Below, one piece after another: positions 7,756 to 16,066 of a stretch of DNA of 64,000 bases. The position numbers and the translations under genes are program-made. How positions within the stretch are numbered: the first letter of the stretch is position 1; each line of letters starts with the position of its first letter. A model generated the notes under the pieces. The model was not told the origin of the DNA. It searched no databases and saw only the letters and a program-made list of their open reading frames with translations. The stretch is from Methylomonas sp. 11b (lineage in GTDB: Bacteria > Pseudomonadota > Gammaproteobacteria > Methylococcales > Methylomonadaceae): NCBI RefSeq assembly GCF_000515215.1, contig NZ_KI911557.1, forward strand, positions 4,273,741 through 4,337,740, read 5' to 3'.

Positions 7756-8049
7756 ATGACAAAAACTATCATCAGTCGCTACGATGTAGCGGAGCACTTG
7801 AGAACCACCGAAGAAATGGCGGCCTATCTGGATGCCTGCATCGAGGAAGCCGACGGCGATGCGGCCTTCATAGCCAAAGCGCTTGGCGATATTGCCCGTG
7901 CGCGTGGCATGTCGCAGATTGCCAAAGAGACCGGACTTTCCCGCGAAAGCCTGTATCGATCCCTGGACGGCGAGCATATCCCTAGTTTCGATACGATTCT
8001 CAAGGTAACAAAGGCACTAGGCATTCATCTGCATGCCGACCCGGCCTGA
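7756..8049 (+). CDS. HigA-like helix-turn-helix antitoxin
   Basis: This 97-residue addiction-module antidote starts nine bases after the toxin stop. The N-terminal part (residues 1-40: YDVAEHLRTTEEMAAYLDACIEE) contacts the toxin in this family. The C-terminal helix-turn-helix is at 45-90 (GDIARARGMSQIAKETGLSRESLYRSL...PSFDTILKVTKALGI). It would repress the operon through the palindrome in the promoter at 7431-7446. The two-gene unit closely resembles antitoxin/killer pairs known as passengers of Tn3-family transposons. Confidence 0.88.
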   Translation: MTKTIISRYDVAEHLRTTEEMAAYLDACIEEADGDAAFIAKALGDIARARGMSQIAKETGLSRESLYRSLDGEHIPSFDTILKVTKALGIHLHADPA

Positions 8050-8249
8050 TAAATTCAGCGGTACGAAAACGTACGTTAGCGGCTACTTTAATTCGCTTGC
8101 AGGCTTTCTTAAGCAAACTGACGGACAACACCCGGCCAACAGGAGTCACTGATGCCGGATTTACAACTGACGGCATACGGTTGAAAGCAGTCATTAAGCC
8201 AAAGCCATTAATCAATAACTGCACGCTATATATCTGTAGCCTAAGGCTT

Positions 8250-8933
8250 TTAGTCAAATTGAACAATCGACTCAACCTCCGGCAGCTCAGCCAGTTTTAC
8301 CAGAAAATCCTTATGGTGCTTATGGGCGTTGCAATAACTTAAAGTCAGGCTCACTTTTTTCTCCTCACTTGTTTCGACCTGGCCCATGCTATGGAGCAGT
8401 TGATAATTATCAAGGATATGGTCGATTTTGACAGCGGTTTTACCGCCTCTAGGATCGTAAATCATTTTAATTTGGCGATGAACGCAGGGGCCAATATAAC
8501 GGCTTTCCACTCTTGTAACGACTGTCTGAATTATAAGCAATAACAAACTTAACGCTAACCCTGCACCACCCAATCCGGCTCCAATAACCATGCCGATGGC
8601 GGCAGTCGTCCAGATAAGGGCGGCGGATGTCAAGCCACGCACACCGCTGCTACCCTGGAGGATGGCACCTGCGCCTAAAAAGCCAACGCCGGTGACGATT
8701 TGGGCAGCCACACGGCCACTTTCACCAGAGCTGCTTTCTAACACGGGCGATATCAGTGTGAACACCGTAGACCCTAGACAAATCAAGATCATGGTGCGAA
8801 GTCCCGCTGGTTTAAGTTTACGCTCGCGTTCGGTACCGATCAGTGAACCGCACAGCACTGAAACTGCTATTAAGGCGATTTCCAACCAGGGATGGGGCAA
8901 AAATTGCTGCCAATCATTTGTTAGCCAGTACAT
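8250..8933 (-). CDS. MgtC/SapB-family membrane protein
   Basis: The protein begins at ATG 8933 (GAGG nine bases upstream); an in-frame TTG at 8942 is less likely. It has the MgtC signature: LCGSLIGTERERKLKPAGLRT near residue 30, GRVAAQIVTGVGFLGAGAIL near 75, and RGLTSAALIWTTAAIGMVIG with four to five membrane helices. A soluble C-terminal ACT-like domain (about 140-227) follows. MgtC proteins act in the inner membrane in low-magnesium adaptation and inhibit F1Fo ATP synthase in some bacteria. It is transposon cargo, with no partner in the same operon. Confidence 0.9.
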   Translation of the reverse strand: MYWLTNDWQQFLPHPWLEIALIAVSVLCGSLIGTERERKLKPAGLRTMILICLGSTVFTLISPVLESSSGESGRVAAQIVTGVGFLGAGAILQGSSGVRGLTSAALIWTTAAIGMVIGAGLGGAGLALSLLLLIIQTVVTRVESRYIGPCVHRQIKMIYDPRGGKTAVKIDHILDNYQLLHSMGQVETSEEKKVSLTLSYCNAHKHHKDFLVKLAELPEVESIVQFD

Positions 8934-9128
8934 GTGTTGCAACCTCGATTATAAAAAATATCCCAAGCACCTATTTTCAGACTTACAAAAAATCTGGATG
9001 CCAAAGAGCAAATACACTTTTGGTCTATTCAAAGTTTGAAATTAAACTATTTTTAAACATTTTTTCGACCCTGTTGTCGCGGTGCCAAAAGGGGTGCGGC
9101 TGACAGTAAGGCGTAAGCGTTTAGCAAA

Positions 9129-9167
9129 AGGGCGAATCTGATTTTTTGTCAGACATCGCCCTGTTTT
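9129..9167 (-). terminator. Strong hairpin between the mgtC-like gene and the DUF4383 gene
   Basis: AGGGCGA (9129-9135) pairs with TCGCCCT (9156-9162), and inside it TCTGA pairs with TCAGA. GTTTT follows on the plus strand, and the A-run before the stem would give T's on the minus strand. It lies just past the stop of the minus-strand AhpD-DUF4383 operon and is a likely bidirectional terminator. Confidence 0.65.
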
Positions 9168-9170
9168 CAA

Positions 9171-9541
9171 TTAGCTGTATTCAGCTTTTAACCGGGCTTG
9201 GACAGGCGTGGAAAGAACTCCTGCCGCCACGATGACAATCGCCAAGCCTAAATGTAGCCAGCGGTCAGGCCCGTTAATATGGATAAAACCCAGCAACATG
9301 TCGCCTGGCCAAACAAAGCCTAATAAGGCCACCAAGCCATAAAAATACCCTGAATAAAGCACAAAGCGTTTTTCTTGGCCTGGATAATTATGACACCCAA
9401 CAAAAAAACCACTCCGGTGATTAAATGCACTTGGTTATGCGCCCAGTTTGCTTGAAAAAAACCGGATTCGGAAGCAATGGGATTTTCCACAAAGCCCATC
9501 AAACCGACGACAACGAACGTTAAGCCAAAAATAATGGCCAC
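9171..9541 (-). pseudogene. DUF4383-like membrane protein split by a frameshift
   Basis: Two overlapping minus-strand frames together make one DUF4383-type protein. The first (9541 to about 9362) gives FGLTFVVVGLMGFVENPIAS...HNQVHLITGVVFLLGVIIIQAKKNA. The second (about 9362 to 9171) gives VLYSGYFYGLVALLGFVWPGD...NGPDRWLHLGLAIVIVAAGVL. The frame changes once near AAAAACGCTTTGTGC (about 9355-9370). Four hydrophobic helices are visible across both parts. It follows the AhpD-like gene by 30 bases in the same operon. A sequencing error in a homopolymer is an alternative to true mutation. Confidence 0.75.
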
Positions 9542-9571
9542 TAATTTTGCATTGAACAGGGTTCTTCTCCG

Positions 9572-10108
9572 TTATAGGGTTTTTAAATCGACCACAGGAA
9601 AATCGATAGCGGTCAAAGCGGTTTCGTTGAAATAATTGGTAAACGTATTCAAAGCGACGTGGGACAGAATTTCGATAATTTCTTCCTCAGTAAAGCCCTC
9701 CGCGCGGACAGCTATTAAATCGTCATCACTGACTTTGCCCCGTTGTTCCAGCAAAGCGCGGGCAAAGCTGATCGCCGCTTGGGTTTTGCCATCGCTGGAA
9801 TGGCCTTTGCTATTGGCAACCAATTCGGTTCTATCAACACCGGCTTTACCCCCCAAGAAAACATGGGCGGAAGCACAATAATTACAGCCGTTAAAACCAG
9901 CCACGGTGACCGCCAATTGTTCCCTCAGTTTTTTGTCCAGTACGCCGCTGCTTAACGCGGTGTTGAAGTTAAGATAAGCTTCCAATGCTGCCGGGGCATT
10001 GGCAAACGTGGTGAAAATATTTGGCGTCGAGCCCATCGCTTTTTTAACGCCATCTAACAATTCTTTGGCTTTGCCTTCGGCGTGGGTAACTGCTTTGATT
10101 CTTTGCAT
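9572..10108 (-). CDS. AhpD-like carboxymuconolactone-decarboxylase-family protein
   Basis: This 178-residue protein of the CMD/AhpD superfamily has the catalytic motif EQLAVTVAGFNGCNYCASAH at about residues 63-82, with the CxxC pair and following His typical of alkylhydroperoxidase activity (antioxidant defence). The start has AGGA seven bases before the ATG. It is divergently transcribed from a TetR regulator. Three copies of an 18-bp palindrome lie in between, so it is almost certainly controlled by that regulator. The DUF4383 gene follows it. Confidence 0.9.
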   Translation of the reverse strand: MQRIKAVTHAEGKAKELLDGVKKAMGSTPNIFTTFANAPAALEAYLNFNTALSSGVLDKKLREQLAVTVAGFNGCNYCASAHVFLGGKAGVDRTELVANSKGHSSDGKTQAAISFARALLEQRGKVSDDDLIAVRAEGFTEEEIIEILSHVALNTFTNYFNETALTAIDFPVVDLKTL

Positions 10109-10140
10109 GGTAAATTCCTAATTAAAGTTAAGCGTGATAA

Positions 10141-10221
10141 GTAAACCGATAAGTTTACTTGCTGCAAAGTGTAAACCGATCTGTTTATCTTGTCAACTAA
10201 ATTGTAAACTTATCTGTTTAC
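10141..10221. promoter_or_regulatory. Three palindromic TetR-type operators
   Basis: Three 18-bp copies share the core GTAAAC...GTTTAC: 10141-10158 (GTAAACCGATAAGTTTAC), 10171-10188 (one end mismatch) and 10204-10221 (GTAAACTTATCTGTTTAC). Spacings of 30 and 33 bases put them on about the same DNA face. They fill the 155-bp gap between the AhpD-like and tetR genes, so one repressor probably controls both directions. Confidence 0.85.
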
Positions 10222-10263
10222 TTTTTATGGGCATTTGTTAAGCTACGTTCACCCACACTAATA

Positions 10264-10863
10264 ATGCGAACTATGACTAACGAAATTGAAGCGGTACCTA
10301 AAAAATCCATTAAACGTTTACAAATTATCCAGGCAGCCTTCAAGCTGTTTACCGAAAATGGCTTTTATGCCACCGGCGTAGATTTGATCATGCGCCAGGC
10401 TAATGTCTCCAAACGCACGATGTACATTTATTTTCCGACCAAAAACGATTTGATCGTCGCCGTGCTGGAATTTTACCGTGCCAATTACGATCAGGGTTTA
10501 ACTGATTTGTTAGCCAGAAATGACTTAAGCAGCCGCGAAAAAATAATAGCCATTTTTGAAGATGCGGGTAACTGGTTTGAGAACAGGCAGTTTCACGGTT
10601 GTTTGGCGGTCAATGCGATGGGCGAGTTTTCCGGCAAAGATCCTAAGATAGAAAATGCCTGCCTTGTATTTAAAACGTGGGAGCTGGATGTTTTCCGTGA
10701 GTTAACCAAGGGGCTTCCTGTCATGTATCCAAATGATTTGGCTTTTAAACTGCTGGTGTTGCTGGAAGGCATGGGGGCAATTGCCCAAGTGATGAAAAAG
10801 CCTTGTCCAATTGATATAAAACAAATGGTCAATGACCTAATGGATGGTCACTGCGTTGCTTAA
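10264..10863 (+). CDS. TetR/AcrR-family regulator
   Basis: The 199-residue repressor has a classical N-terminal TetR DNA-binding domain at residues 15-60 (IIQAAFKLFTENGFYATGVDLIMRQANVSKRTMYIYFPTKNDLI). An all-helical ligand-binding part follows, in which NRQFHGCLAVNAMGEF and one or two cysteines (Cys near 119) could sense a small molecule or redox change. Placed divergently from the AhpD-like gene with three shared operators, it is most simply a local repressor of an antioxidant or electrophile response. Confidence 0.9.
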   Translation: MRTMTNEIEAVPKKSIKRLQIIQAAFKLFTENGFYATGVDLIMRQANVSKRTMYIYFPTKNDLIVAVLEFYRANYDQGLTDLLARNDLSSREKIIAIFEDAGNWFENRQFHGCLAVNAMGEFSGKDPKIENACLVFKTWELDVFRELTKGLPVMYPNDLAFKLLVLLEGMGAIAQVMKKPCPIDIKQMVNDLMDGHCVA

Positions 10864-10874
10864 GGAAGCGAGTT

Positions 10875-11468
10875 ATGGCGGGGTTTGAATCATTACTTTA
10901 TGAAGTGCGCTCTTGCATACTCTGTTCAGAACATTTACCGCTAGGTCCGCGTCCTGTCCTCCAATTGCATCCTGATGCAAAGATTTTGGTGGCAGGCCAA
11001 GCACCCGGGCGAAAAGTCCATGAATCCGGAGTGCCGTTTTCAGACGCCAGCGGTGATCGGCTTAGGGATTGGTTGGGCTTAAACAGTGAAACTTTCTATG
11101 ACCCACAACAAGTCGCCATTCTGCCGATGGGTTTTTGCTTTCCCGGCACGGGCAAATCGGGTGATCTTCCACCAAGACCGGAATGCGCCACCCAATGGCG
11201 TGGGGATTTGTTGGGGCTGCTGCCAAACCTAAGTCTGACCCTGGTCATTGGTCAGTATGCACAAGGGTATCATTTGCCGAATGCCAGTAAATCAGTAACA
11301 GCAACTGTTCAAAATTGGCGCGAGCATTGGCCTGGCGTAGTGCCGTTGCCGCACCCCAGCCCACGCAATAATCTGTGGTTACGCAGAAATCCGTGGTTTA
11401 CAATTGAGCTGCTTCCGGCTCTGCGAATTCTTATTAGAGAAGTACTCGAAAGGCCCAGCTTCCGCTGA
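10875..11468 (+). CDS. Uracil-DNA-glycosylase-family protein
   Basis: This 197-residue member of the UDG superfamily has GQAPGRKVHESGVPFSDASGDRL (about 34-58), the position of the catalytic water-activating motif in this fold. The HPSPRN motif near 160 is the conserved C-terminal DNA-intercalation loop. Two early cysteines (CILC) recall Fe-S UDGs, but the other two ligands are not evident. It starts 12 bases after tetR on the same strand and may be co-transcribed. Its biological substrate is uncertain; members of this branch are often annotated only as uracil-DNA glycosylase family. Confidence 0.85.
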   Translation: MAGFESLLYEVRSCILCSEHLPLGPRPVLQLHPDAKILVAGQAPGRKVHESGVPFSDASGDRLRDWLGLNSETFYDPQQVAILPMGFCFPGTGKSGDLPPRPECATQWRGDLLGLLPNLSLTLVIGQYAQGYHLPNASKSVTATVQNWREHWPGVVPLPHPSPRNNLWLRRNPWFTIELLPALRILIREVLERPSFR

Positions 11469-11603
11469 TGGATCGGCAGATCGATCCAGTTGGCTGTCTT
11501 AAATTGACTGGCAGCTATCCGAGGGGAACCTGACGGTCAATTATTGAGATCCGATGGCCGGTTTGGGTCGGGTATTGCCGGCCAGACGAGCCATATAAAA
11601 TCA
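11469..11603. other. Intergenic repeat-like stretch inside the transposon
   Basis: The text GGCCGGTTTGGGTCGG and neighbouring TGACTGGCAGC / CTGACGGTCAATT resemble the dispersed intergenic repeats at 42.9, 48.0, 50.1 and 54.8 kb. No gene is seen. Confidence 0.35.
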
Positions 11604-11638
11604 TTAGCACCTTATTTTAGGTGCTAACTCGGTTTTTC
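11604..11638. terminator. Rho-independent terminator-like hairpin
   Basis: TTAGCACCT (11604-11612) and AGGTGCTAA (11619-11627) form a perfect 9-bp stem with a 6-base loop. CTCGGTTTTT follows on the plus strand. It lies between the convergent UDG-like and resolvase genes. Confidence 0.7.
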
Positions 11639-11668
11639 GTTCGATTGCGCCCCAATTCAAATGTAATT

Positions 11669-12265
11669 TTACGTTTTACCAGAACCATTCCGTTTCTCTG
11701 CCACGTAGGAGAAGAATTTTCGCCTCCCTACGCCGGTAATCTCACAAACCTCGGCGGCAGTTTTGTCTGAGTTTTCATAGAGGATTCTGGCATTCTCCAA
11801 TTTTTCTGGGTCAGTTTTAGGTCTTCCACCCGTTTTGCCCCGCGCTTTAGCGGACGAACGGCCGGCAGCCGCCCGCTCTGCGCGAAGTTCCCGTTCCATT
11901 TGGTGAATAGCGCCCATCATCGACAAGAAACAACGGCCAGTTGCGGATGTAGTATCGATATTTTCGCGCAATGACACTAAGTTAATTTGCCGCTGTTCCA
12001 ACACCTTTGCCGTTGTCAGTAAATCCATCAACGAGCGCGTCATGCGGCTTAGTTCACTGACGACCAAGGTATCGCCTGGGCGAGCATATTCTAAAAGCTG
12101 ATCCCAGCCGGGTCGATCCATGTGCGAGCCGGTCATCTTGTCGGAAAATATTTTGCCGCACCCGGCTTTTTGCAACGCATCAATCTGAGAATCCAGATTT
12201 TGGCCGGTACTGCTGACTCGGGCATAGCCGATTCGATGAAATGGCGTAGTCGTATTGGTTTGCAT
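11669..12265 (-). CDS. tnpR: Serine recombinase, transposon resolvase
   Basis: This 198-residue resolvase/invertase of the small-serine-recombinase family has Ser18 in GYARVSSTGQNLDSQ as the nucleophile. The catalytic core ends with VSELSRMTRSLMDLL and GRCFLSMMGAIHQMERELRAER. A C-terminal helix-turn-helix (about 155-190, KTAAEVCEITGVGRRKFFSYV) follows. The ATG at 12265 (MQTNT) is preferred to one six codons upstream. In Tn3-type elements the enzyme resolves cointegrates at res and can repress both divergent genes. Confidence 0.93.
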   Translation of the reverse strand: MQTNTTTPFHRIGYARVSSTGQNLDSQIDALQKAGCGKIFSDKMTGSHMDRPGWDQLLEYARPGDTLVVSELSRMTRSLMDLLTTAKVLEQRQINLVSLRENIDTTSATGRCFLSMMGAIHQMERELRAERAAAGRSSAKARGKTGGRPKTDPEKLENARILYENSDKTAAEVCEITGVGRRKFFSYVAEKRNGSGKT

Positions 12266-12417
12266 GGTGCAAAAAGTTATCACATAGTAGGGTTAAATGC
12301 ATTATGATTTTGGCAAAGGTTTTTGCACTAAAAATTGAAGGAATTGAAATTGAAAAGGATCGGTGAACATAGAGTGCAAAAAGTGTACTTTCTGCACTCG
12401 CCGAAAAGCGGCGCCGA
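12266..12417. promoter_or_regulatory. Candidate res site and divergent tnpR/tnpA promoters
   Basis: This is the 150-bp gap between the divergent resolvase and transposase genes, the standard place of res. It holds repeated half-sites: GTGCAAAAAGT near 12268, TTTTTGCACT at about 12321, and AGTGCAAAAAGTGTACTTTCTGCACT at 12372-12397 (given here as two arms AGTGCA/TGCACT). These would suit dimer binding by the resolvase. Confidence 0.6.
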
Positions 12418-15400
12418 ATGAATGTCAATTCGCGCCGCCTGTCTATCCTGACGAAAAGTGAAATCGATGATCTATACGGGTTGCCTCGTTTCAGCGATGA
12501 CGACCGCAGTGTCTTCTTCGATTTAAGCGCGGTTGAACAGAAAGCCGTCGACGCCGTTTATGCCCGCTCATCGGCAGTCCATTTAATCCTTCAAATCGGG
12601 TATTTCAAGGCCAAGCAACAGTTTTTTGTTTACGTGCGGGAGGCCGTGCTCGACGACCTACACTATATTCTCCAGCGGTATTTCCCCGACCAGGCATTAG
12701 ATAAGATCAAATCCCTTTCCAAGCCGACCCGGCTCGAACAGCAACAAATCATCCTCCAGTTATTCGACTATCGCCTATGCGACGGCGAGGCCAAGGCGGC
12801 ACTGGAACAGAAAGCGCAGCGGGTCGCCATGCTGTCGACACAGCCGATTTACATCCTACGCGAAACCTTACAATACCTGACAAACCAACGCCTAATTGCT
12901 CCTGGCTACACTTATCTACAGGACATGGTGAGCCGAGTAGTGACTGGCGAACGTCGGCGAATTACGGACTTACTGAAAAAAGCCATGACGCCGGATGTCG
13001 ACAAGCAGCTCGAAGCCTTGCTTGAGTCCGAGGAAGGCATGTATCGCATCAGCCTACTCAAACACGAGCCTAAGGATTTCAGTTACCGCGAGTTACGCCA
13101 GGAGGTTGACCGCCGCAAATTTTTTCAGCCGCTGTATGAATTCGGGCAAAGCTTTCTGGGTACTGCCGGCCTGTCCAATGAGAGTATAAAATACTATGCA
13201 TCATTGGTTCCGTTCTACTCCGTCTACAAGCTGCGGCGCATGGCGGAACCCACAACACGCCTGTATTTGCTGTGTTTCGCCTTTCATCGCTTTCGGCAAA
13301 TCAACGATAATTTGATCGAAGCCCTGATTTGTCTCATTGGCCAATACGAGAAACAAGCCAAACTTGCCGCCGACGAGGCCATGCAGCAAGCCATCAACGA
13401 GGCCGGCGCGAATCTACAGGCGGCAGGCCAAGTTCTGGAACTGTTCATCGACAATTCAATCCCTGACGAAACACCGTTTGCGGCCATCAAGGAAAAGGCT
13501 TTCGAGCTACTCAACGTCGAGAGCTTTCCAGTCGTATCCGGTTTTATGCGTAACATCGAATTCGATAAAACCGCTTTTGAATGGTCGTATTACGGCACGC
13601 TACGCCACAAATTCAAGCTCAATTTACGACATTTGTTCTGTAACCTCGATTTCGTCTGCCTGGTGTCGGATGAACCACTGTTGGAAGCCATTTTGTTTCT
13701 ACAGGAGCTGCTGCGCCAGGGCAAGACACCACGACAAATGAACCCGGCCAACTTCCCGACCGGAATCATCGCAAAGAATTTGCAGCGGTATTTATATACC
13801 AGGGCGGAAGAACAAAAAAAGAAAACCCTAGAGGTTGACCGCTATGAGTTCCTGGTATACCGCGAGCTACGGAAGGCGCTGGAAGCCTGTGACGTATTTG
13901 TTCGGGATAGTAACGAATTTCGCAGCTTTGATGACGACCTGATCAACGCCGAGCGCTGGAATAAGGATAAAGACGCGATATTGCAAGAAATCGGCGCACC
14001 GATTTTGTTGACGCCAATTCAGGATACGTTAGCCGCGCTGAAGCAGGAACTGGAAGCCAAGTACAAATCAGTGAACCAGCGCATTGCTAGCGGTGACAAT
14101 AAACATATCAAAATCACCGGCAGCGGGGACAAGCTTCGCTGGACATTGGTTTATCCCTCCGAGGAAGAGTCAACCAACAGTCCTTTCTATGCTCAATTGC
14201 CAAGTATCGGCGTGGCCGACCTGCTTTGGTTTGTCGCTGAAAAAACAGGATTCCTGAAGTCATTTGCCCACGTTTTGGAGCGCTACGTCAAACAAGATAC
14301 CGAGCCGAAACTGATCCTGGCTTGTATTGTTGCCATGGGTACCAATATGGGCTTATGGAAAATGGCGGAAGTCTCGGGGCTTAGTTATTCTGCGTTGCTG
14401 ACGACGGCGCGCAATTTCCTACGAGCGGAAACACTGCATGCGGCGAATGACGCCATTTCCAACGCTACGGCGGCGTTACCTGTTTTCCAAGCGTACGACA
14501 TCCACCATCAGAAACATTCTAGCAGTGATGGCCAGCATATAGTCACGCAGATCGACACGATCAATGCCCGGCACTCCAGCAAATTTTTCGCGCTAAAGAA
14601 AGGCGTAAACGCCATTACCTTGGCCATGAATCATGTCCCGATTAATGCCAAGATTATCGGTGCGCACGAACACGAATCACATTTCGTGTTCGACATCCTG
14701 TACAACAATACCACGGAGATCAAGCCGGAAAGGCATTCGACGGACACGCATGGCACCAATCAAGTGAACTTCTTTACCTTGCGCGTCTTCGGCTACCAAT
14801 TTTCGCCGCGTTATCGTGACCTGCATAAAAAGATCGATAGCCTGGTTGGATTCCAGCACCCGAGCCGTTATGGCGATATCCTGATTAAGCCCTCGCGTAA
14901 GGTCTTTGATACCTTAATCTGCAAGGAGTGGCCGAATATCCAGCGCATTCTGGCTTCGCTTGCTCAAAAAGACGTGACTCAAGCAACCATCGTGCGTAAG
15001 CTCGCCAGTTATAAGCGGCAGAACCAGACCAAGAAGGCACTATGGGAATTGGACAATATCTGTCGGTCGCTTCATATCCTTGATTTCATCGACGACCCGA
15101 TACTCAGGCAGCGCATTCAAAAGGCACTTAATCGCGGCGAGGCGTATCACCGTATGCGACGAGCGATTTCCTATGTCAATGCCGGTAAATTCCGGGTAAA
15201 AACCGAAGCGGAGCAGCAAATCTGGAACGATTGTTCCCGGCTTATTGCCAACGCCATCATTCATTACAACACGCTGATCTTGTCGCGGGTGTATGAGCAA
15301 AAACTGGCAGCCGACGACCAGGATGCTATCGAGATCATTAAAGGCACTTCGCCCGTCGCCTGGCAAAATGTGAATCTGATCGGTAAGTTTGAATTTACGG

Positions 15401-15495
15401 AAGAAAACGCCAAGGTTGACATCGATGCGTTGGCGGCACGATATAACGATCCTGATTTCTGGCGTAAGTCTGTGGAAGAAGGTAGCGACCCTTAA
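12418..15495 (+). CDS. tnpA: Tn3-family transposase
   Basis: The 1025-residue DDE transposase has normal full length for the family. Candidate catalytic residues are D694 (in QAYDIHHQKHSSSDG), D776 (HSTDTHGTNQ) and E908 (ALNRGEAYHRMRR), matching the D-D-E spacing of Tn3 TnpA. The N-terminal DNA-binding region and FFALKKGVNAIT precede the second acid as usual. Its TAA lies nine bases inside the right inverted repeat. No frameshift or stop interrupts it, so the enzyme looks functional. Confidence 0.97.
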   Translation: MNVNSRRLSILTKSEIDDLYGLPRFSDDDRSVFFDLSAVEQKAVDAVYARSSAVHLILQIGYFKAKQQFFVYVREAVLDDLHYILQRYFPDQALDKIKSLSKPTRLEQQQIILQLFDYRLCDGEAKAALEQKAQRVAMLSTQPIYILRETLQYLTNQRLIAPGYTYLQDMVSRVVTGERRRITDLLKKAMTPDVDKQLEALLESEEGMYRISLLKHEPKDFSYRELRQEVDRRKFFQPLYEFGQSFLGTAGLSNESIKYYASLVPFYSVYKLRRMAEPTTRLYLLCFAFHRFRQINDNLIEALICLIGQYEKQAKLAADEAMQQAINEAGANLQAAGQVLELFIDNSIPDETPFAAIKEKAFELLNVESFPVVSGFMRNIEFDKTAFEWSYYGTLRHKFKLNLRHLFCNLDFVCLVSDEPLLEAILFLQELLRQGKTPRQMNPANFPTGIIAKNLQRYLYTRAEEQKKKTLEVDRYEFLVYRELRKALEACDVFVRDSNEFRSFDDDLINAERWNKDKDAILQEIGAPILLTPIQDTLAALKQELEAKYKSVNQRIASGDNKHIKITGSGDKLRWTLVYPSEEESTNSPFYAQLPSIGVADLLWFVAEKTGFLKSFAHVLERYVKQDTEPKLILACIVAMGTNMGLWKMAEVSGLSYSALLTTARNFLRAETLHAANDAISNATAALPVFQAYDIHHQKHSSSDGQHIVTQIDTINARHSSKFFALKKGVNAITLAMNHVPINAKIIGAHEHESHFVFDILYNNTTEIKPERHSTDTHGTNQVNFFTLRVFGYQFSPRYRDLHKKIDSLVGFQHPSRYGDILIKPSRKVFDTLICKEWPNIQRILASLAQKDVTQATIVRKLASYKRQNQTKKALWELDNICRSLHILDFIDDPILRQRIQKALNRGEAYHRMRRAISYVNAGKFRVKTEAEQQIWNDCSRLIANAIIHYNTLILSRVYEQKLAADDQDAIEIIKGTSPVAWQNVNLIGKFEFTEENAKVDIDALAARYNDPDFWRKSVEEGSDP

Positions 15496-15503
15496 TATTA
15501 GCC

Positions 15504-15546
15504 ATTGCTAATTTTTACCTTTTCGAGGGGATGGGCAAAAATAGCC
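15504..15546 (-). repeat. Right terminal inverted repeat of the Tn3-family element
   Basis: This 43-bp sequence is the exact inverted copy of 7273-7315. AGGGT (15547-15551) follows directly as the right copy of the target duplication. Confidence 0.95.
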
Positions 15547-15551
15547 AGGGT

Positions 15552-15920
15552 GAAAATGGCCCCTATTTACGTAATCTAGGGCTTGGTATAGCGGATCTAT
15601 CACCCGAAGAATTAGCATATGCGCAAAATATAAATAGCCAAAAGCTAGGCTACTCATTAACAGAGTGCTTTTCTCTAACAATTGCCAACAACCGAAACTA
15701 CCCATTAATATCTGAGAATGCTTTGCTATGCACTGAGATAGAAAAGCGTGGCGGCATGGGACACGGATTGCTATGGATTATCAGTCTCATGCTTAGCTTA
15801 ATGCCAACACACAAAAAATCTGTTTTATACGGCTTGGAAATTATCCGTACACACCCAAATTATCTATCAATAAGCGCTAAAGCTGGAGATTTGCTCTCTA
15901 AGTTAAAAGCCGTGAACTAG
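15552..15920 (+). pseudogene. 3' part of the PIN-domain toxin gene split by the transposon
   Basis: Directly after the right-hand AGGGT, the frame ENGPYLRNLGLGIADLSPEELAYAQ continues the PIN-domain protein that begins at 7144. When the 8,274-bp element and one AGGGT are removed, the codons join in frame (...FEG-ENGP...) and give one protein of about 165 residues. Typical features are SLTECFSLTIA (second acidic site) and RGGMGHGLLWIISLMLSL, like the GxxGVLWLLDLL motif of this toxin branch. The usual third Asp of the LLTxDxxL segment is replaced by ISENALL. An ATG inside the transposon end could start a chimeric product from 15531. Confidence 0.85.
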
Positions 15921-16011
15921 CCGAATATCGCGAACTATCGGCGGGTCTAGTGGACAATGCAGGCGTCTTCTTGACATGAGTTGACTACCTAATCACTAAA
16001 TATGAAATGGT

Positions 16012-16031
16012 ATGATATGACTCAATATCAT
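16012..16031. promoter_or_regulatory. Perfect inverted repeat ATGATAT...ATATCAT
   Basis: Seven-base arms with a 6-base centre lie between the split PIN gene and the stop of the CoiA-like gene. There is no T-run, so it may be a protein-binding site or the decayed operator of a TA locus. Confidence 0.3.
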
Positions 16032-16066
16032 GCGCTATTCTCTCGTTAATTAGCCTAATTATAAAA

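Larger units (their letters stand above)
7273..15546 (+). mobile_element. Complete Tn3-family transposon, 8,274 bp
   Basis: The element has perfect 43-bp terminal inverted repeats (7273-7315 and 15504-15546), a 5-bp AGGGT duplication, a 1025-residue Tn3-family transposase and a divergent serine resolvase with a candidate res region between them. The outer ends begin GGCTATTTTTGCC, not the usual GGGG. The left 4.2 kb is cargo: a RelE/HigB-HigA pair, mgtC-like, AhpD-like plus DUF4383 with their TetR regulator, and a uracil-DNA-glycosylase-like gene. Intact ends, transposase and duplication suggest recent, possibly still active, transposition. Its insertion splits a PIN-domain gene. Confidence 0.95.
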
